From assembly GCA_023055355.1 (NCBI GenBank), contig JALJCS010000028.1, positions 4,278,418-4,342,417 of the forward strand: DNA of 64,000 nt. The letters run 5' to 3'. The notes beneath the pieces are model-generated. The model had not been told where the DNA came from. It ran no database searches and saw nothing but the letters and a program-made list of their open reading frames with translations. A program made the position numbers and the translations under genes. This DNA comes from Agelaius tricolor. Lineage: Eukaryota > Chordata > Aves > Passeriformes > Icteridae. Shown piece after piece: positions 12,401 to 23,200 of the stretch (its first letter is position 1; each line of letters starts with the position of its first letter).

Positions 12401-13167
12401 ATGGCTTGGCAAGAAGCAATACAGAAACAAATGCCACAGCCATTACTGTGTTGGATGGTTTCTACAAAGGACATCTTTGTGCCTCAAACACAGAGATTTA
12501 GATCCTTGCAGAGGTTAGATAAAGTGAATGCTATGCAAAGCCTTTTGCAAAGGCTGATTATCAAGGGCCTTTGTGCTCATTAAATGATTTGGCTGCATGG
12601 ATTGAGTGACTTGACTTTTGGGCAGGGGGAAAATTCTGCAACCTGACAGCAACTAAGATGTATTTTCAAAGACCAGACATACACAATTCTCAGTGCCTGG
12701 TCATCTCTCTGTCACCCTGAAGCTTGTTGTGATGTCTCTCAAGGGCTGATTATCAAGGGCCTTTGTGCTCATTAAATGATTTGGCTGCACGGATTGAGTG
12801 ACTTGACTCTTGGGCAGGGAGAAAATTCTGCAACCTGACAGCAACCAAGATCTATTTTCAAAGACCAGACATACACAATTCTCAGTGACTGGGCACCTTG
12901 GAGCTTGTTGTGGTGTCTCTCACCTTCACCACATGGGTTCTTGATGAGATTCCTCCTTTTCTTACTCAGGAAGTAGAAGCTTTGCCAGTCCTCCACATCT
13001 GACTCTGCTCTGCTGAGGCCTTCCTGCTGACACTTCAGGATCCAGAGTGCAGCTCCATCAACCAGGTTCCTCCACTGGCAGCAGACCAGGCGGCACACCA
13101 GCACCAGCTCCACCGCAGGAATGGAGGCCAGGATCCGGAGCAGGACTGCTTCAGGGAGGGACTCCAT
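9493..13167 (-). CDS. FBXO2: FBXO2, F-box/FBA substrate receptor of SCF ubiquitin ligase
   Basis: Five coding exons on the minus strand: 13167-12924, 11649-11523, 11431-11336, 10637-10502, 9627-9493. All introns are GT-AG and the 738 nt give 245 residues plus stop. The F-box is at about residues 3-42 (starts [10 protein letters not shown], with [14 protein letters not shown]); the FBA domain fills the C-terminal part ([41 protein letters not shown]). [20 protein letters not shown] and KNPCGEE are FBXO2-type rather than FBXO6/44-type. In mammals FBXO2 binds high-mannose N-glycans and sends misfolded glycoproteins to degradation. The ATG at 13167 was chosen because an acceptor (CCCCAG) lies two bases upstream, so the preceding exon is probably 5'UTR. 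The protein lacks the acidic N-terminal extension of human FBXO2 (about 296 aa). At the site where mammals have Y-W-K, this protein has F227-W228-Q229. Introns hold a CR1 element and a 380-bp AT-rich tract. Confidence 0.95.
9770..10295 (+). mobile_element. CR1 LINE 3' end in FBXO2 intron 4
   Basis: Typical CR1 3' sequence in plus orientation (TGTGCCCAGTTGTGGCCC, GGAAGGACATTGAGATGCTT, CTGGAATGTTCTGCC), ending in the GATTCTGTGA terminus at about 10295. It is 5'-truncated as most CR1 copies are. It lies in the intron between FBXO2 exons 4 and 5, antisense to the gene. Confidence 0.93.
10883..11262. repeat. AT-rich TATATA/TTTTATAT tract in FBXO2 intron 3
   Basis: About 380 bp made almost only of A and T, with alternating TATATA runs and imperfect TTTTATATAT periodicity. 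It fills more than half of the 698-bp intron between FBXO2 exons 3 and 4. No coding content; the apparent Ile/Tyr-rich frame is an artefact. Confidence 0.95.
12551..12923. repeat. 192-bp tandem duplication in FBXO2 intron 1
   Basis: Two copies start at about 12552 and 12744 (period 192 bp) and are roughly 95% identical (shared CTGATTATCAAGGGCC, ACCAGACATACACAATTCTC, GCTTGTTGTG). The second copy runs to the splice donor of FBXO2 exon 1 at 12923. Confidence 0.9.
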
Positions 13168-13288
13168 GCCTGGGGCAGGGGGCACAGCTGTCTGAGAGAC
13201 AGGCTGGAAAGCAATGGTGAGGGTTTCCCACCCTCAGCAATGCCAGACACTGATGCAGTAGAAAAAAAGGGAAAATGAATATGTTATC

Positions 13289-13663
13289 TGTCACAGACAT
13301 ATTTTATGAAAAAGCCTTTCCTTAGGATTTTTCTCCTGAGAAGCCTCGGAGGAAAAGAAAAACAATAATTATCTGCTGCTGTGGAATGCAACAGGTGCAT
13401 CTTTGATTGGTCCATGTTGGTTGTTTCTAATTAATGGCCAATCACAGTCAGCTGGCTCAGACTCTCTGAGAGTCACCAGCTTTTGTTATTCATTCTTTTC
13501 TATTCCTTGCTAGCCTTCTGATGAAATCCTTTCTTCTATTCTTTAATATATCATTTTCTTTTAATATAATATATATCATAAAATAATAAATCAGCCTTCT
13601 GAAACATGGAGTCAAGATTCTCATCTCTTCCCTCGTCCTGGGACCCCTGTGAACACCACCACA
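13289..13663 (+). mobile_element. Solo LTR family B copy 4
   Basis: TGTCACAGACATATTTTATG to GTGAACACCACCACA, 375 bp, flanked by the perfect 6-bp duplication GTTATC. This is the copy that best defines the ends of the family. It lies between FBXO2 exon 1 and the shared CpG island. Confidence 0.92.
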
Positions 13664-14879
13664 GTTATCTGAAGGTAGGATTTTTGATTCCTAGCCTCAA
13701 GGTCTCCTGTTCCTCATTACATTAATAGCCTGAAGCAGATTACTATTTTTATATTCTAAGTAAAAGCCCTGAATTAAATCTGCCCACAAAATGTGTGTAT
13801 TTGACCACTGAGTTTGTTCATTTTCCAGGCTGGAATCAGTCCTTCCAGAATCTCTGCTGCTGCAAAAATCAGCTTCCTAGTAATGATTTCCTCTGCAGAG
13901 GAAGGCACATGGGTGCCTTGTTCTGCCTTTAAGAACATCCCTGGTAACAAATGCTGCAAAGCAGCACTCAAATATCAGTGTTAAGCTTCTTGCCAGCCAC
14001 CTTTGCAGTGGTTCATTCTATATCTGACAGCCTTTCCCTCAGAGTGCTGGCACTTCATCAGGAGCCTGTATAAAGTAAAGGTCTGAAAATAACTCAGCTG
14101 ATATTCTCTAATATTCTAATGTCTACGGCCTCATAACTGGAGAAATTAAGTCAGAAGTGTTTGCTCTAACTTCACGTGCTAATTCTGAACTCCAAGCAGC
14201 TCTCTGCTGCCCTGAGGCCAGGTGCAGGTGCTGCAGGACTGTGGAAAGATGAGTTTGCAGATTCAGAGCCTGTGGCATCTGTGAGGGATGCTCTGTGCCA
14301 CTGCTTTGATGTCAGCTGAGTCCTGGTGCTGGGAAGCTGCTGAGGTTGCAGCAAACTGCATGGATGCAGCCAAACTCCTCAGGAATGACTCAGTGAGCCT
14401 GGGAGAGCACTAAGAACAGAGCTGAAATACCCTGGCATGCAACTAAACAAAATACAGCAATGCCAAACCTGGCAAGGAAGGGAAGAAACTGGGAGTCACT
14501 GCTGTAGCAGCATTGTAAATCTAAACGTTCAGATGTGTCTATCTGCACTGCACCCAGCAGGGGCAAACTGTAATTTACAACTCCCAGACAGAATTAGTGA
14601 TTTCTTATTCTCCCCACACTTCCAACCCTCAACCACAGTCCCGAAGGCCAAAACATAATTTTTTAAAAGCAGGCGGGAGGGATCATGCTGGTTTCATCTC
14701 GTACAGGAATTTCAGAAGCCTCTCCTGCTCCCTGCATGCTGATAGAGCGCTGTTAGCCAGGCTTCCTCACGCACTCGGGAGAGGGACGGAGGCACCTTTC
14801 CTTTTTCCTTTCCTTTCCTTTCCTTTTTCCTTTCCTTTCCCACCCCAGCTAAGCACCCAAACCGACCAGGCTTTACATC
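13664..14879. other. FBXO2 5' intron / upstream sequence
   Basis: Probably part of the intron between a non-coding FBXO2 first exon and exon 2. A CCTTT-type pyrimidine run lies at about 14800-14845. No other feature recognised. Confidence 0.4.
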
Positions 14880-15560
14880 ACGGACACGCTCCGGCAGCGC
14901 GCATCCCTTGACGCGTTCGGGGCACTGCGTGTCCCTCCTCTTTCCCCAGGAGACACCCCGGGAAACCCGCGGAGGCTCAGGGGGGGCACCGAGCGCTCTT
15001 ACCTGAGCCGCAGGGGCCGCTCCGAGCTGGGCTGCACTGAGAACGGCACACGGGGCTGGGGCGCCTGTCAGAGAGAACCGAGACCTGTCAGAGAGAACCG
15101 GGACCCGCCCCGCGGCCCCGCCTGCTCTGCCCAAACACGGTTCTGGGCGGTCCGGGCTCTGGTCAGAGAGAACCGGGACCCGCCCCGCGGCCCCGCCCTG
15201 TTCCGCCCAGACGAGGCCCCGAGGCCCCGCCCCAGGCCGGCGGCCCCGCCCTGAGGCCCCGCCCCAAAGAACCCCGCCCTAAAGCGGCTCCGCCCCAAGG
15301 CAGCCCCGCCCCGTTCCGCCCCAGCTCGGCCCCGCCCCGCGGCCCCTCACATCCGCGTCCGGAGGCGCAGATGGGCGGAGCCAGGTGGGGCCGAGTACCG
15401 GGGGTTGCGGCGGGAGCGGGCCTGGGGCCGGCCGGGCGGGCGGGCTCTCCGCGGTTCTGTTAGTCACGAGAGGAAACTGCCTTCTCTTCCGGCAGCTCGG
15501 CCCGTCGTGCCGCGGATCTCCCCTCGCCCTCCCGCGGGCCGCGGCCTGCCATGACCAGCA
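14880..15560. promoter_or_regulatory. CpG island, bidirectional FBXO2/FBXO6 promoter
   Basis: This stretch is very GC-rich, with many CG dinucleotides and repeated CCCCGCCC (Sp1-type) boxes, and lies between the divergent FBXO2 and FBXO6 start codons (2.38 kb apart). On the minus strand, CTCAG followed by GTAAGAG at 15003 is a good donor. It would end a non-coding FBXO2 first exon that splices to the acceptor at 13170. The transcription starts themselves are inferred, not seen. Confidence 0.75.
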
Positions 15561-18500
15561 TCGGGGATCTCCCTGAGGACGTGCTGGTGGAGCTGCTGTC
15601 GCTGCTGCCCGCCCGGGAGCTGCTCCGCACCTGCCGGCTGGTGTGCTCGCAGTGGCGCTACGTGGTGGACCTGAACACCCTGTGGAAGCGCAAGTGCCAG
15701 CGCGACGGGTTTTATCGTCAGAGCTACGACAGGAGCATCTCTGACTGGAAGATCTTCTATATGCTCTGCCACATGAAGAAAAATTTACTGAAAAACCCTC
15801 GTGCTGAAGGTTGGTTTCGTTATTTATAATAAAGGACTAAGAGTTTCCGAGCAGTCTGAATGAGTCATGCCTCAACTACTGCTTGTGCTGTGGGACTGTC
15901 CAGCTATTGCGTGTAGCTCTGCTACGTCAGATTTATAGCTCAGTTCCTGCAATACTTTGTGGTTTTAGCCAGAAAAATCTGGAGTCATAAGGCCCCAGTA
16001 CAGCAGGCAGTGACAATTAATTTGCACTGCAAGTACAATGTGGTAGTGAAACGATCAGGGATTGGGATTAAACATTTGGGCAGCTGGAGAACTTTTGTTA
16101 CCAAAGACTTGACTAATATAACTCCAATAATCCTACTTTATTGCTGCTGCTGATTTTCTGATGAGATCAGAAATCTGCTACCTGCTGTCCTAGATGCTGA
16201 CAGCCACACAAAGGTAATGGCAGCATAATGACAGGAGTCACTTACAGCTGTAGGAAAAATACAGTGCATCTGAAAACATCAGGTAGCTTCCTAGCATTCT
16301 CCTACTGCTGATTCTAACAAAAGCTGAGATCCTGCTGGTAGCTGAAATGAGGTGCTAACCCTCACCTTGGACATCTGTGTTTTTAGAGAACTTCCAGCAC
16401 TGGACACTTGATGCCAATGAAGGAGATAAGTGGAAAATTGAGGATCTGCCTGGAGCTCATGGAAGTCATATGTCAGACCCCAGAGTACACAAATACTTTG
16501 TCACTTCATATGGGTAAGGACTGGATTCCAATAATCTGGAACTGGGAAACCTGCTTCCTCCCACCTGTCTGAAAAGGCACCATGGTTAGAAGGCTGGTGG
16601 CAGGTCCTGAACCTTAGATCACCTGGGGGAAAAGGAAGGAGCTTCATTAACCCTTTATGCCAGTTAATCTAAAGAGATGGGTACTGCTGAGAGAATTGAT
16701 CACAACAGGTGCTAAATTTCTCTGCCTACCAGGAACTTCCTGAAATTTTTATAGTTAGGATAATCCACATGGGATCCCTGCTTCTCCTCTCCCAAAGGTG
16801 GTAGAGAAAGGTTGATTGAGAAACTCAGTCAGCTGTACTTACATGACAAGGTGAAAGCTCTGTAACCTTCAGGAGTGGTGGGTGTGTCACACAAACAACT
16901 TGTAAAAAAGCTGTCACCAAAGGAGGATCAACAGCTTTTACAAGCACTAGGCACTGGTTTCCTGTTACTAATACATCAATACAGAGACCCCTCTTAATCC
17001 AGCTTGTAGATTCTTTTTATCTTGGGGTGAAGCTAATTCCGTTCATTTTCTTGTCAGGTTCTGGCTATGGATAAGGCAGGGTTTAGCCAGGTCAGCTTTG
17101 TGGGCCTTCAGGATCTGGGTGGGTATTAAAGCTGTCAGGGAAAGGACAGCAAGAGAGAAGTGTTCTGTAGAACTGTGAGTATTCCCATGTCTGTTTCAGG
17201 CCATGCCTCAAGTCCCAACTCATTACCCTGGATAAAGAAGGCTATTGGAATCAGCTGATGGATGAGATACGGCCTGAAATTACAGTCAAGGACTGGTGAG
17301 TGGAAACACTGAAAATTAGAATTTCTAGCATTGGTCTAGAGGTAAGCTAGGCTTCTGGAGCTTTTCATGCCATAAAATCAGTTCTTTATTCTTTGGGCAT
17401 TATTGAGTGAAGAAGAAGCTGAATCTAAACTTACTCAATGGACTGCACGGTGGCAATCCTGTGAAGGGTGGGATAGCTGTAAGTTCCACAACTTCTCTAT
17501 AGCTATGGGGATGACACTCCTTTACTCCTTTTCCTCTGCAGACAGGGATCCCCTTGGAGACTGCTTTTGAAAAATAAAGACCACTGAATGCTGTGTATAC
17601 AGCCCTGCTCCTTGATTCCTCCTGCCTCTCCAGGTACGCTGCCAGGTTTGACTGCGGGTGCCGCTACGAGCTCACCGTGAGGCTGCTCTCCAGAGACTGG
17701 ATCTGCCTGGAGGAATTCCATCCTGAGCCAGTGGTCATTGAGCAGTGGAGTGATGCCAAGTGGAGAGAGGTGAGCAGCAGCCAGGGAGGCAGGAGCTTTA
17801 CAGCAGTGTTGTGACACTGGTGTGTTGCAAGTCTTACTTGGCCAAAAGTGCCAGGGGACTTTCTCTGCTCTTCAGCCTCCTCTGTTCTATAGAGAAAGTG
17901 AGCCAGTCCTTGCTGTTGATGATGCTGAAGAAGCAGTAGTGTCCTGAATGAGACAGATACTATTTTTAGGTGCCCAGAATTTTCTGTAGAGTATTCTGTG
18001 GGGCTTCTGTGATTTTTAATGCCGTCTTTTTAATTGTTTCTTGGTTTTATGTAAGATTCTGTCTAAATAATTAAATAACGAGCAGATTTCAGGGCTTTTT
18101 TTCATCAAAAAAACTGTTTTAAAACTACTGCATGGATAGCCAAGTATTGCAGACTTAACTTTTCTTAAACTGTTACAGGTGTTTAACTGGTTTGATTTGC
18201 ATTCTGCAAATTAGATGTTTGCAGACTTAACTTTTCTTAAACTGTTACAGGTGTTTACCTGGTTTGATTTGCTGTACATTCTGCATTAGATGTTATTTAG
18301 GCATGCACTTAAAATCAAGCTTAATGTTAGCTTAACACAGATAGGGTTTTGGGGAGAAGGCTGAGTGAGAAAGGCTTCTTTCCTCCCCCTGCCACCCCCT
18401 CCTCCCCCAAAAAACAGGGTATTGGTGCACTTTCAATGAAAGCTATTTAGGCTCAGGAAGAGCTCATTCTAAGACTCACACACTGTGGTTTTCTGAGCTT

Positions 18501-18713
18501 CTAGGTGAACACTGATTTATTTAGGAGGACTTATTAAAATTAAGAGGAATTCTCTTTTCTGTGCAGATTTCTCACACCTTCCAGAATTACCCAGCAGGAG
18601 TTCGTTACATCTGGTTCCAGCACGGAGGCCAGGACACGCAGTACTGGGCAGGCTGGTACGGGGTCCGTGTGACAAACAGCAGCATCACCATTGGGCCCCC
18701 AAGCTCACTGTGA
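15551..18713 (+). CDS. FBXO6: FBXO6/FBXO44-type F-box protein
   Basis: Five coding exons: 15551-15809, 16387-16513, 17200-17295, 17634-17769, 18567-18713, all with GT-AG introns; 765 nt encode 254 aa. The F-box is at about residues 5-45 (DLPEDVLVELL, CRLVCSQWRYVVDL), followed by LWKRKC and DWKIFYML, then an FBA domain ending in HGGQDTQYWAGWYG. The protein mixes features of human FBXO6 (LPGAHG, DCGC, DTQYW) and human FBXO44 (SDAKWRE, SSITIGPP, length near 255 aa). It may therefore represent the state before the mammalian FBXO6/FBXO44 split; the choice of symbol is uncertain. The role is substrate recognition in an SCF (SKP1-CUL1) ubiquitin ligase; in mammals FBXO6 handles N-glycosylated ER proteins. 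The Y232-W233 glycan-contact pair is kept. It lies head to head with FBXO2 and its internal exons have the same lengths (127, 96, 136 nt), so the two are ancient inverted duplicates. Confidence 0.9.
18149..18292. repeat. 72-bp tandem duplication in FBXO6 intron 4
   Basis: Two near-identical copies start at 18149 and 18221 (shared GCAGACTTAACTTTTCTTAA, GTTACAGGTGTTTA, TGGTTTGATTTGC). Each includes a TTACAG/GTG acceptor-like motif. Confidence 0.9.
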
Positions 18714-19275
18714 GGCACTGTGCAAGGCTTTGCTTTTACCTCAGGACTGGAACCAAGTGGCCTCAGGTGCACTGTTTGCCTGTTCTGTCTGGGTGTGTTC
18801 TAGCTTTGTCTTGCAGCTCTTTTTCACAGTAGAATTTCAGCAGGCCCAGCCCTTTAAAGGGTGTTCTGTCTTCATCTTCCATTCTCTTCTATCATGGATG
18901 CTACTGCAGTTACTGCTGCCCTTCCAGAGAAAAACTGGGACAATTAAATATGAGATCTATCTTTTCTAGTTAATACATTATTATGCTAACACACACAGTC
19001 TTAAAGACACTTTCATGTTTATGGAACATAGGAAAGATAAGGCTAAAATGCTTAATTTCAGATTATAAATGGTATCTACAAGGACTCTGCCACAGCTTGT
19101 CTTGTATGGTATTTTCTTTCCTGTTTCAGTGTTAAGATGATCTGCATCAGACCTTTCATAGCATCAGGAAACTGTTACTCCTTGTTCCTAAGTGCTGTGT
19201 CACTGGTAGTGAATTCCTTACCCTTTCTCTAAGTGTGTATGATCAAAATGATCCAAAACAGTCCCTTGGTGTTTG

Positions 19276-19281
19276 AATAAA
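19276..19281 (+). promoter_or_regulatory. Candidate polyadenylation signal of FBXO6
   Basis: An AATAAA hexamer 563 bp after the FBXO6 stop codon, in an otherwise gene-free stretch. It lies about 570 bp from the MAD2L2 signal on the opposite strand, which would keep the convergent transcripts apart. Confidence 0.55.
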
Positions 19282-19853
19282 TAGGTAGAGACAGAGGAGG
19301 TAAGAAATCCCTTCAAGCAGCTGCCTAACAACACAAGTGCCTTTTGATTGTGCTGGGCTTTTCTCACCTCACTTTTGGTTTATACTGAGCAGTGTAACCC
19401 AATATAAAATGTTAAAGCAGTGCCCAGAGTTGATCTATAATGTTCCTACACTTGTTACTTGGAGGAAGCAGGAGGTGCTGGACAGGCCAGTGTACCAAAT
19501 TCTCAGACAAACAAGCTCAGCTTGTTTGAACTGTCTCCCACCCTTATATACCCAGAACTAATGTTAAGGCCATGTTCCATCTCCTCTGACAGGTGTAGGA
19601 TTATTAGTGCTTTCCTTGCTTATTCTCAGTTAGGAATAGGATACTTGGCAGGTGTCCTTGCTGGACAGACAAATTCCACATTGCTAATGCCACCTCTGAG
19701 TGAAAGGGGAGAGACCAAGGTTGTACAGCCTTTCATAGGAACTGACAGAGTCCACATACAGGCCAGAAAAGAAAATAAAAATACTTCTTTGCTGAAGAAG
19801 GGAGCCTGGTTTTGACAGAACTCAGCCCAGTTCAACTGGGGTAAAACTTGGTA

Positions 19854-19859
19854 TTTATT
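19854..19859 (-). promoter_or_regulatory. Candidate polyadenylation signal of MAD2L2
   Basis: AATAAA on the minus strand, 417 bp past the MAD2L2 stop codon. It would define a 3'UTR of about 0.4 kb. Confidence 0.55.
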
Positions 19860-20275
19860 GAAGACTGCTTGGGATGGTCACAGTGGACAGACACTACATA
19901 AGGCCTCACTCCCCCTTAGCACAAGTGTTGCTCTCGTGGATTGTGTGACAGCTCCTGGCTGTCTGTCACTGCCTGTGTGCAATGGAGCTGCCCTTTCCAG
20001 GTGAGAACTGGACTGGTAATAAAGCACTGACTCCCCAGGGATGCACTGTATCAACACCTGTGCTCTCACACAAGTCAAGATGGGAACAGGCTCTGGCTCC
20101 CCATTCCAAGTCAGTTCTTTTATACAGTGGTAAGAGCACTTGAAATAAAGAGGCAGCAGCTGCTCTACATTCACCCAGAAGGCCAGCTGAAGAGATGGTT
20201 ATCAAGATACAGTTTGTGACAGATCTTACTCCACTGGAAGATCAGATGAAGCTTGAAGGCAAGGAAGATTTGAAA

Positions 20276-23200
20276 TCAGGTGCCTTTGTGAGCTCGCTCT
20301 TCTACGTAGAGCTGCATCTGGAGAGAGAAACAAGCAACAGTCCTGTTGGTATACAGGTAGGTGAATGGAAAAAAAAAAGCCTGCAACAGCTGAATAGGAA
20401 GTGCTTACACCTTCCCCCATAACCAGGTTCCCTATTTTACTATGAGGAGTCTTGCCCTGCTTTGATTACTGGCACAGACATCTGCAGGACTAACCCACAG
20501 CTCAGCAGCATGTTTTAAAGCTGTTACACCACAGAAAACTGCAGAGCTGATGTCAGAGCATTGACAGTTCAGAACCACAGCAGGTTCAGCACCTCTTGGG
20601 CAGAATGCCCTGCTCACCTTTAGGATGTCAGATGTCATGGTTTTCAGGGGAATGAGCCGGGGGTCGTGCATGTGCACGTCTTGCTCATCAGCGAGGATCC
20701 AAGGGAAATCCTGGGGGCAGGAACACAAGGAGGTGTTACTGGCAGAACCCAGCAGTGCTGTGAAGTGAGCTCCTCCTCAGCCCTTGTGTAAAGTTGAAAG
20801 AGAGACAGAGTGGCTGAGGGAAGGAACAGGTAATTCAAACCTTCCCCAACAACAAAAGTTAACGCTTGTCCCTGACGCTCAGCATAACTGTCTTCAGTTA
20901 CAGCATCCAACTGAGAGGTGAACTCACTGCACTCACTGCAAAGGTGACATCTCACTTCTTTAAAAGATGCACTCTCTGCTGTCCTGAGCTACCATGCCCA
21001 GTTCATTACACCAAGATTTAACTGCAACTCCAGAATGCTTAAGGCATGGTTTCCATCCTGGCCTGCAAGAATAAAGGTGGGTCTGCTACACCACAAGTTT
21101 CCATTACTAAACAGTGCAGAACAGACTTTGATTTTGAAACAATTTTATACTTTGCTAGCTTTACTTCTTGTGCCTTAGGACACCTAAAATAACTTGACTC
21201 AGGAAAAAAGTTTCTCTGTATCTAAGCAAGAATTCTTTAAAAATAATCTTCCTTTAGAAAGTGTTCTGCACACAGTTTCCTGTAAGATACAATCTATTTG
21301 TGCCCCCAAACCTACTCATTACTTTAATCTTAGTCTTTCTTGCTTTTTATACAAAAGTGGATGGTGGGTAAGGGCTGCTTTTTTGCTCGATTAAATTCAA
21401 GGGCCTATTCTACATGCCTGAGTATTTCTAAATGTCTGAGCAAGCACTGGACAGGAAGTATTGTTACAATCTATTTCAAGACTCGAAGTTGTGTTGTTAC
21501 AATCTATTTCAAGACTCGAAGTTGTGTTGTTACAATCTATTTCAAGACTCGAAGTTGTGTTGTTACAATCTATTTCAAGACTCGAAGTTGTGTTGTTACA
21601 ATCTATTTCAAGACTCGAAGTTGTGTTGTTACAATCTATTTCAAGACTTGAAGTTGTGTTGTTACAATCTATTTCAAGACTTGAAGTTGTGTTGTTACAA
21701 TCTATTTCAATTGAAGTTGTCTGCAGTGGTGGCCGTGTGTGGCAAATGTGCTGTCAGCTCACCAGCATTTACCATTTCACCACATTTCAAGTACAGTTAT
21801 GATGTGCCTCATGTGACACCAATCTCCATGTTCAAAATATCTCTCAGCCTCAACCTTAAAGATGCTCTGCAGCTTCTCACACACAGTCAAGTGCCCAAGG
21901 ATATCACTCACCTTTATCACCTGGATCTTTTCCATGTTGCGTGTGGCAGCCTCCCGTGTGTGAACCAGAACTGTGAAGGTGCAACCTAAGAGAAGTGTCA
22001 GGTTCCAGCTCAGGGCACAGCTCCCAGAGGATCAGCCAAGCCAAGCAAGGCCAGGCATGAGGCTGTTTGGATCCAGGTGACATTTACCTGGGGGGTTGTT
22101 GTCCAGCACAGCATCACACACGCTGATTTTCAGGATGAAGGCACGCAGTAACTGCTCCACGTGGGACAGCAGGGACTCAGAACTGTGGAGGAGACAGCAC
22201 TTGTTACTGGCAAAGGCCTGAAGTTGCTCCCAAAATGTCTCCCAGGGCTGGGTGTTGGATGCCAGGGGCAAACAGGAGTGGAAACCTCACCTAATGGAAA
22301 GAAGAGGTGGCTGGGTGATCTCAAAGACAAATCTCTCCACGGGGTGGTGCTCTTTGTCCAGAATTACAACCACAACTTTCTCCACATCGTTCTGCAGGAA
22401 CCAAGACAGAAAAATCCCTTCCTTCATATGAGCTGCCCACAGTGTGCTTCACATTCTTTGATGCAGTGGAGTACACTCAGTTGTTGGGGCTCACAGCACA
22501 AGCCCTTATCCAAAACCTGACTTCAGATTATTCTTAGCAATCAGAAGAAAAATGTTTTTGCAAAGCCATTTCTTGCTGGGAGTTAAGCTGCCAGCTTGTG
22601 GCTAGGGCTGAAGGAGATGAAGTGTGCTAAACTGTATGTTCCTCCAGATCCTGTTTTGGAGCAAAGGAGGAAAGGCACAGCCATCTCCCTGCATCACTCT
22701 GGGGTGGACACTGATGAAGTTAAGATCCATTCAGAGCCTTGTCCAAACAGAGCAGCTTTGTACAACCCCAATTTAGAACAGACCTAATTCCATTTTCTAC
22801 ATCTGCATTAAAATTGTCTGTAAAGAGCAAGGCATACAAAACCTGCCAGCAGCCTCCTGAAATGTTTCATTGGTCACACTCTTTTCTCAAAAAACCTGGA
22901 GTCCAGGCCTACCTTTGCCTCCTGGTTCTCAGCAAAGCATTCAAACTGTTCTGCCACAACAGGTGCTTAAACTCTGGTAGGATGATGTAACTGGAAATAT
23001 ACAGACATGTGTCCTTGTGTGCTATATGAGACAGGCAAGGCAGGGTCTTAACTGCCAGGAAAGGTTATGATGTTTTTAGTTTTGTTAGGAACTTTTATCA
23101 GCTAGTATATTGTGTATGGTAATTTTTTTAAACAAATGTTGCAGTTAAGATGATATTTATGTTCTCTTACTTTCTATTGAACCCACTTGCAGTACTTTTA

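Noticed and set aside
12772..13185. FBXO2 start at 13185 with an MPPAPG extension
   Set aside because: The codon there is GTG and lies upstream of the acceptor at 13170; the ATG at 13167 is the plausible start.
21464..21720. Regular direct repeats resembling a CRISPR array
   Set aside because: Units are contiguous with no spacers, and the DNA is vertebrate.
21432..21989. 185-codon frame with CYNLFQD repeats
   Set aside because: Product of the 33-bp minisatellite in a MAD2L2 intron, and it overlaps MAD2L2 exon 6 on the other strand.
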